NCBI GenBank assembly: GCA_910579645.1
Contig: CAJTVK010000109.1
Location: 1-13,997 of the forward strand
Direction of reading: 5' to 3'
DNA length: 13,997 nt
From: an uncultured Lachnospiraceae bacterium
GTDB lineage: Bacteria > Bacillota > Clostridia > Lachnospirales > Lachnospiraceae
In this document: piece after piece, positions 13,876-13,997 of the stretch
Layout of the letters: the number at the start of each line of letters is the position of its first letter
Numbering within the stretch: the first letter of the stretch is position 1
The notes under the pieces: model-generated
What the model saw: the letters and a program-made list of their open reading frames with translations, nothing else
Told to the model about the DNA's origin: nothing
The model's database searches: none
Program-made: the position numbers and the translations under genes

Positions 13876-13997
13876 GCTTTATGCACACAGGCACCCAAAT
13901 GAAATATGACAGCAGAAGCCGGCATGTGCCTAGTATGACCCACACCAATTAGCCATATGTTTCGCGCAGGATAAATTTTCAGTCTGCAAGGCGGAAG

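Noticed and set aside
13876..13997. Possible partial gene or repeat at the right edge
   Set aside because: No open frame with a start site, and only a six-base inverted repeat (AGGCAC/GTGCCT) that is expected by chance.

Overview
The window looks like chromosomal DNA from a Gram-positive anaerobe of the class Clostridia, probably a gut Lachnospiraceae-type organism. This is an inference. It rests on strong AGGAGG-type ribosome binding sites, YesN/YesM-type two-component genes, lipoprotein-anchored sugar-binding proteins, an EFR1-type ferredoxin relic and moderate base composition. All supported genes lie on the + strand. I saw no tRNA, rRNA, CRISPR array, transposase or phage gene.

Left part (1-1812): an EFR1-type flavodoxin/ferredoxin gene interrupted by an in-frame TGA, then a polysaccharide-deacetylase-fold (NodB) protein without a signal peptide.

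Centre (1915-11504): a sugar sensing and uptake locus. A YesN-type response regulator, a YesM-type histidine kinase, a membrane-anchored divergent sugar-binding protein and a galactose-binding-protein-like lipoprotein are packed closely in that order. They are followed by a classical galactose/methyl-galactoside importer: mglB (binding lipoprotein), mglA (ATPase) and mglC (permease). Between the sensor genes and mglB is a good promoter, preceded by two identical 12-bp direct repeats 21 bp apart. This is the layout expected for an AraC-type activator, so the regulator may switch on mglBAC. mglB and mglA are separated by a strong hairpin that could set a high mglB:mglAC ratio. The same gap holds an 18-bp inverted repeat that reads as an intrinsic terminator on the minus strand.

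Right part (11505-13997): a repeat-rich stretch with AT-rich hairpins, an 18-bp inverted repeat, a small C-terminally anchored membrane protein, a 9-bp tandem repeat and a roughly 135-bp palindromic element. Then comes a promoter with a seven-C spacer tract, a YhcH/YjgK/YiaL-family protein and a ROK-family sugar kinase lacking the usual zinc motif, closed by a clear rho-independent terminator. The last 120 bases (13876-13997) hold nothing I can support.

Working model (inference): an extracellular sugar, probably galactose/glucose-like, is read by one or both sensor-linked binding proteins. They signal through the kinase to the regulator, which activates the mgl importer. The YhcH/ROK pair would process a sugar or sugar derivative inside the cell.
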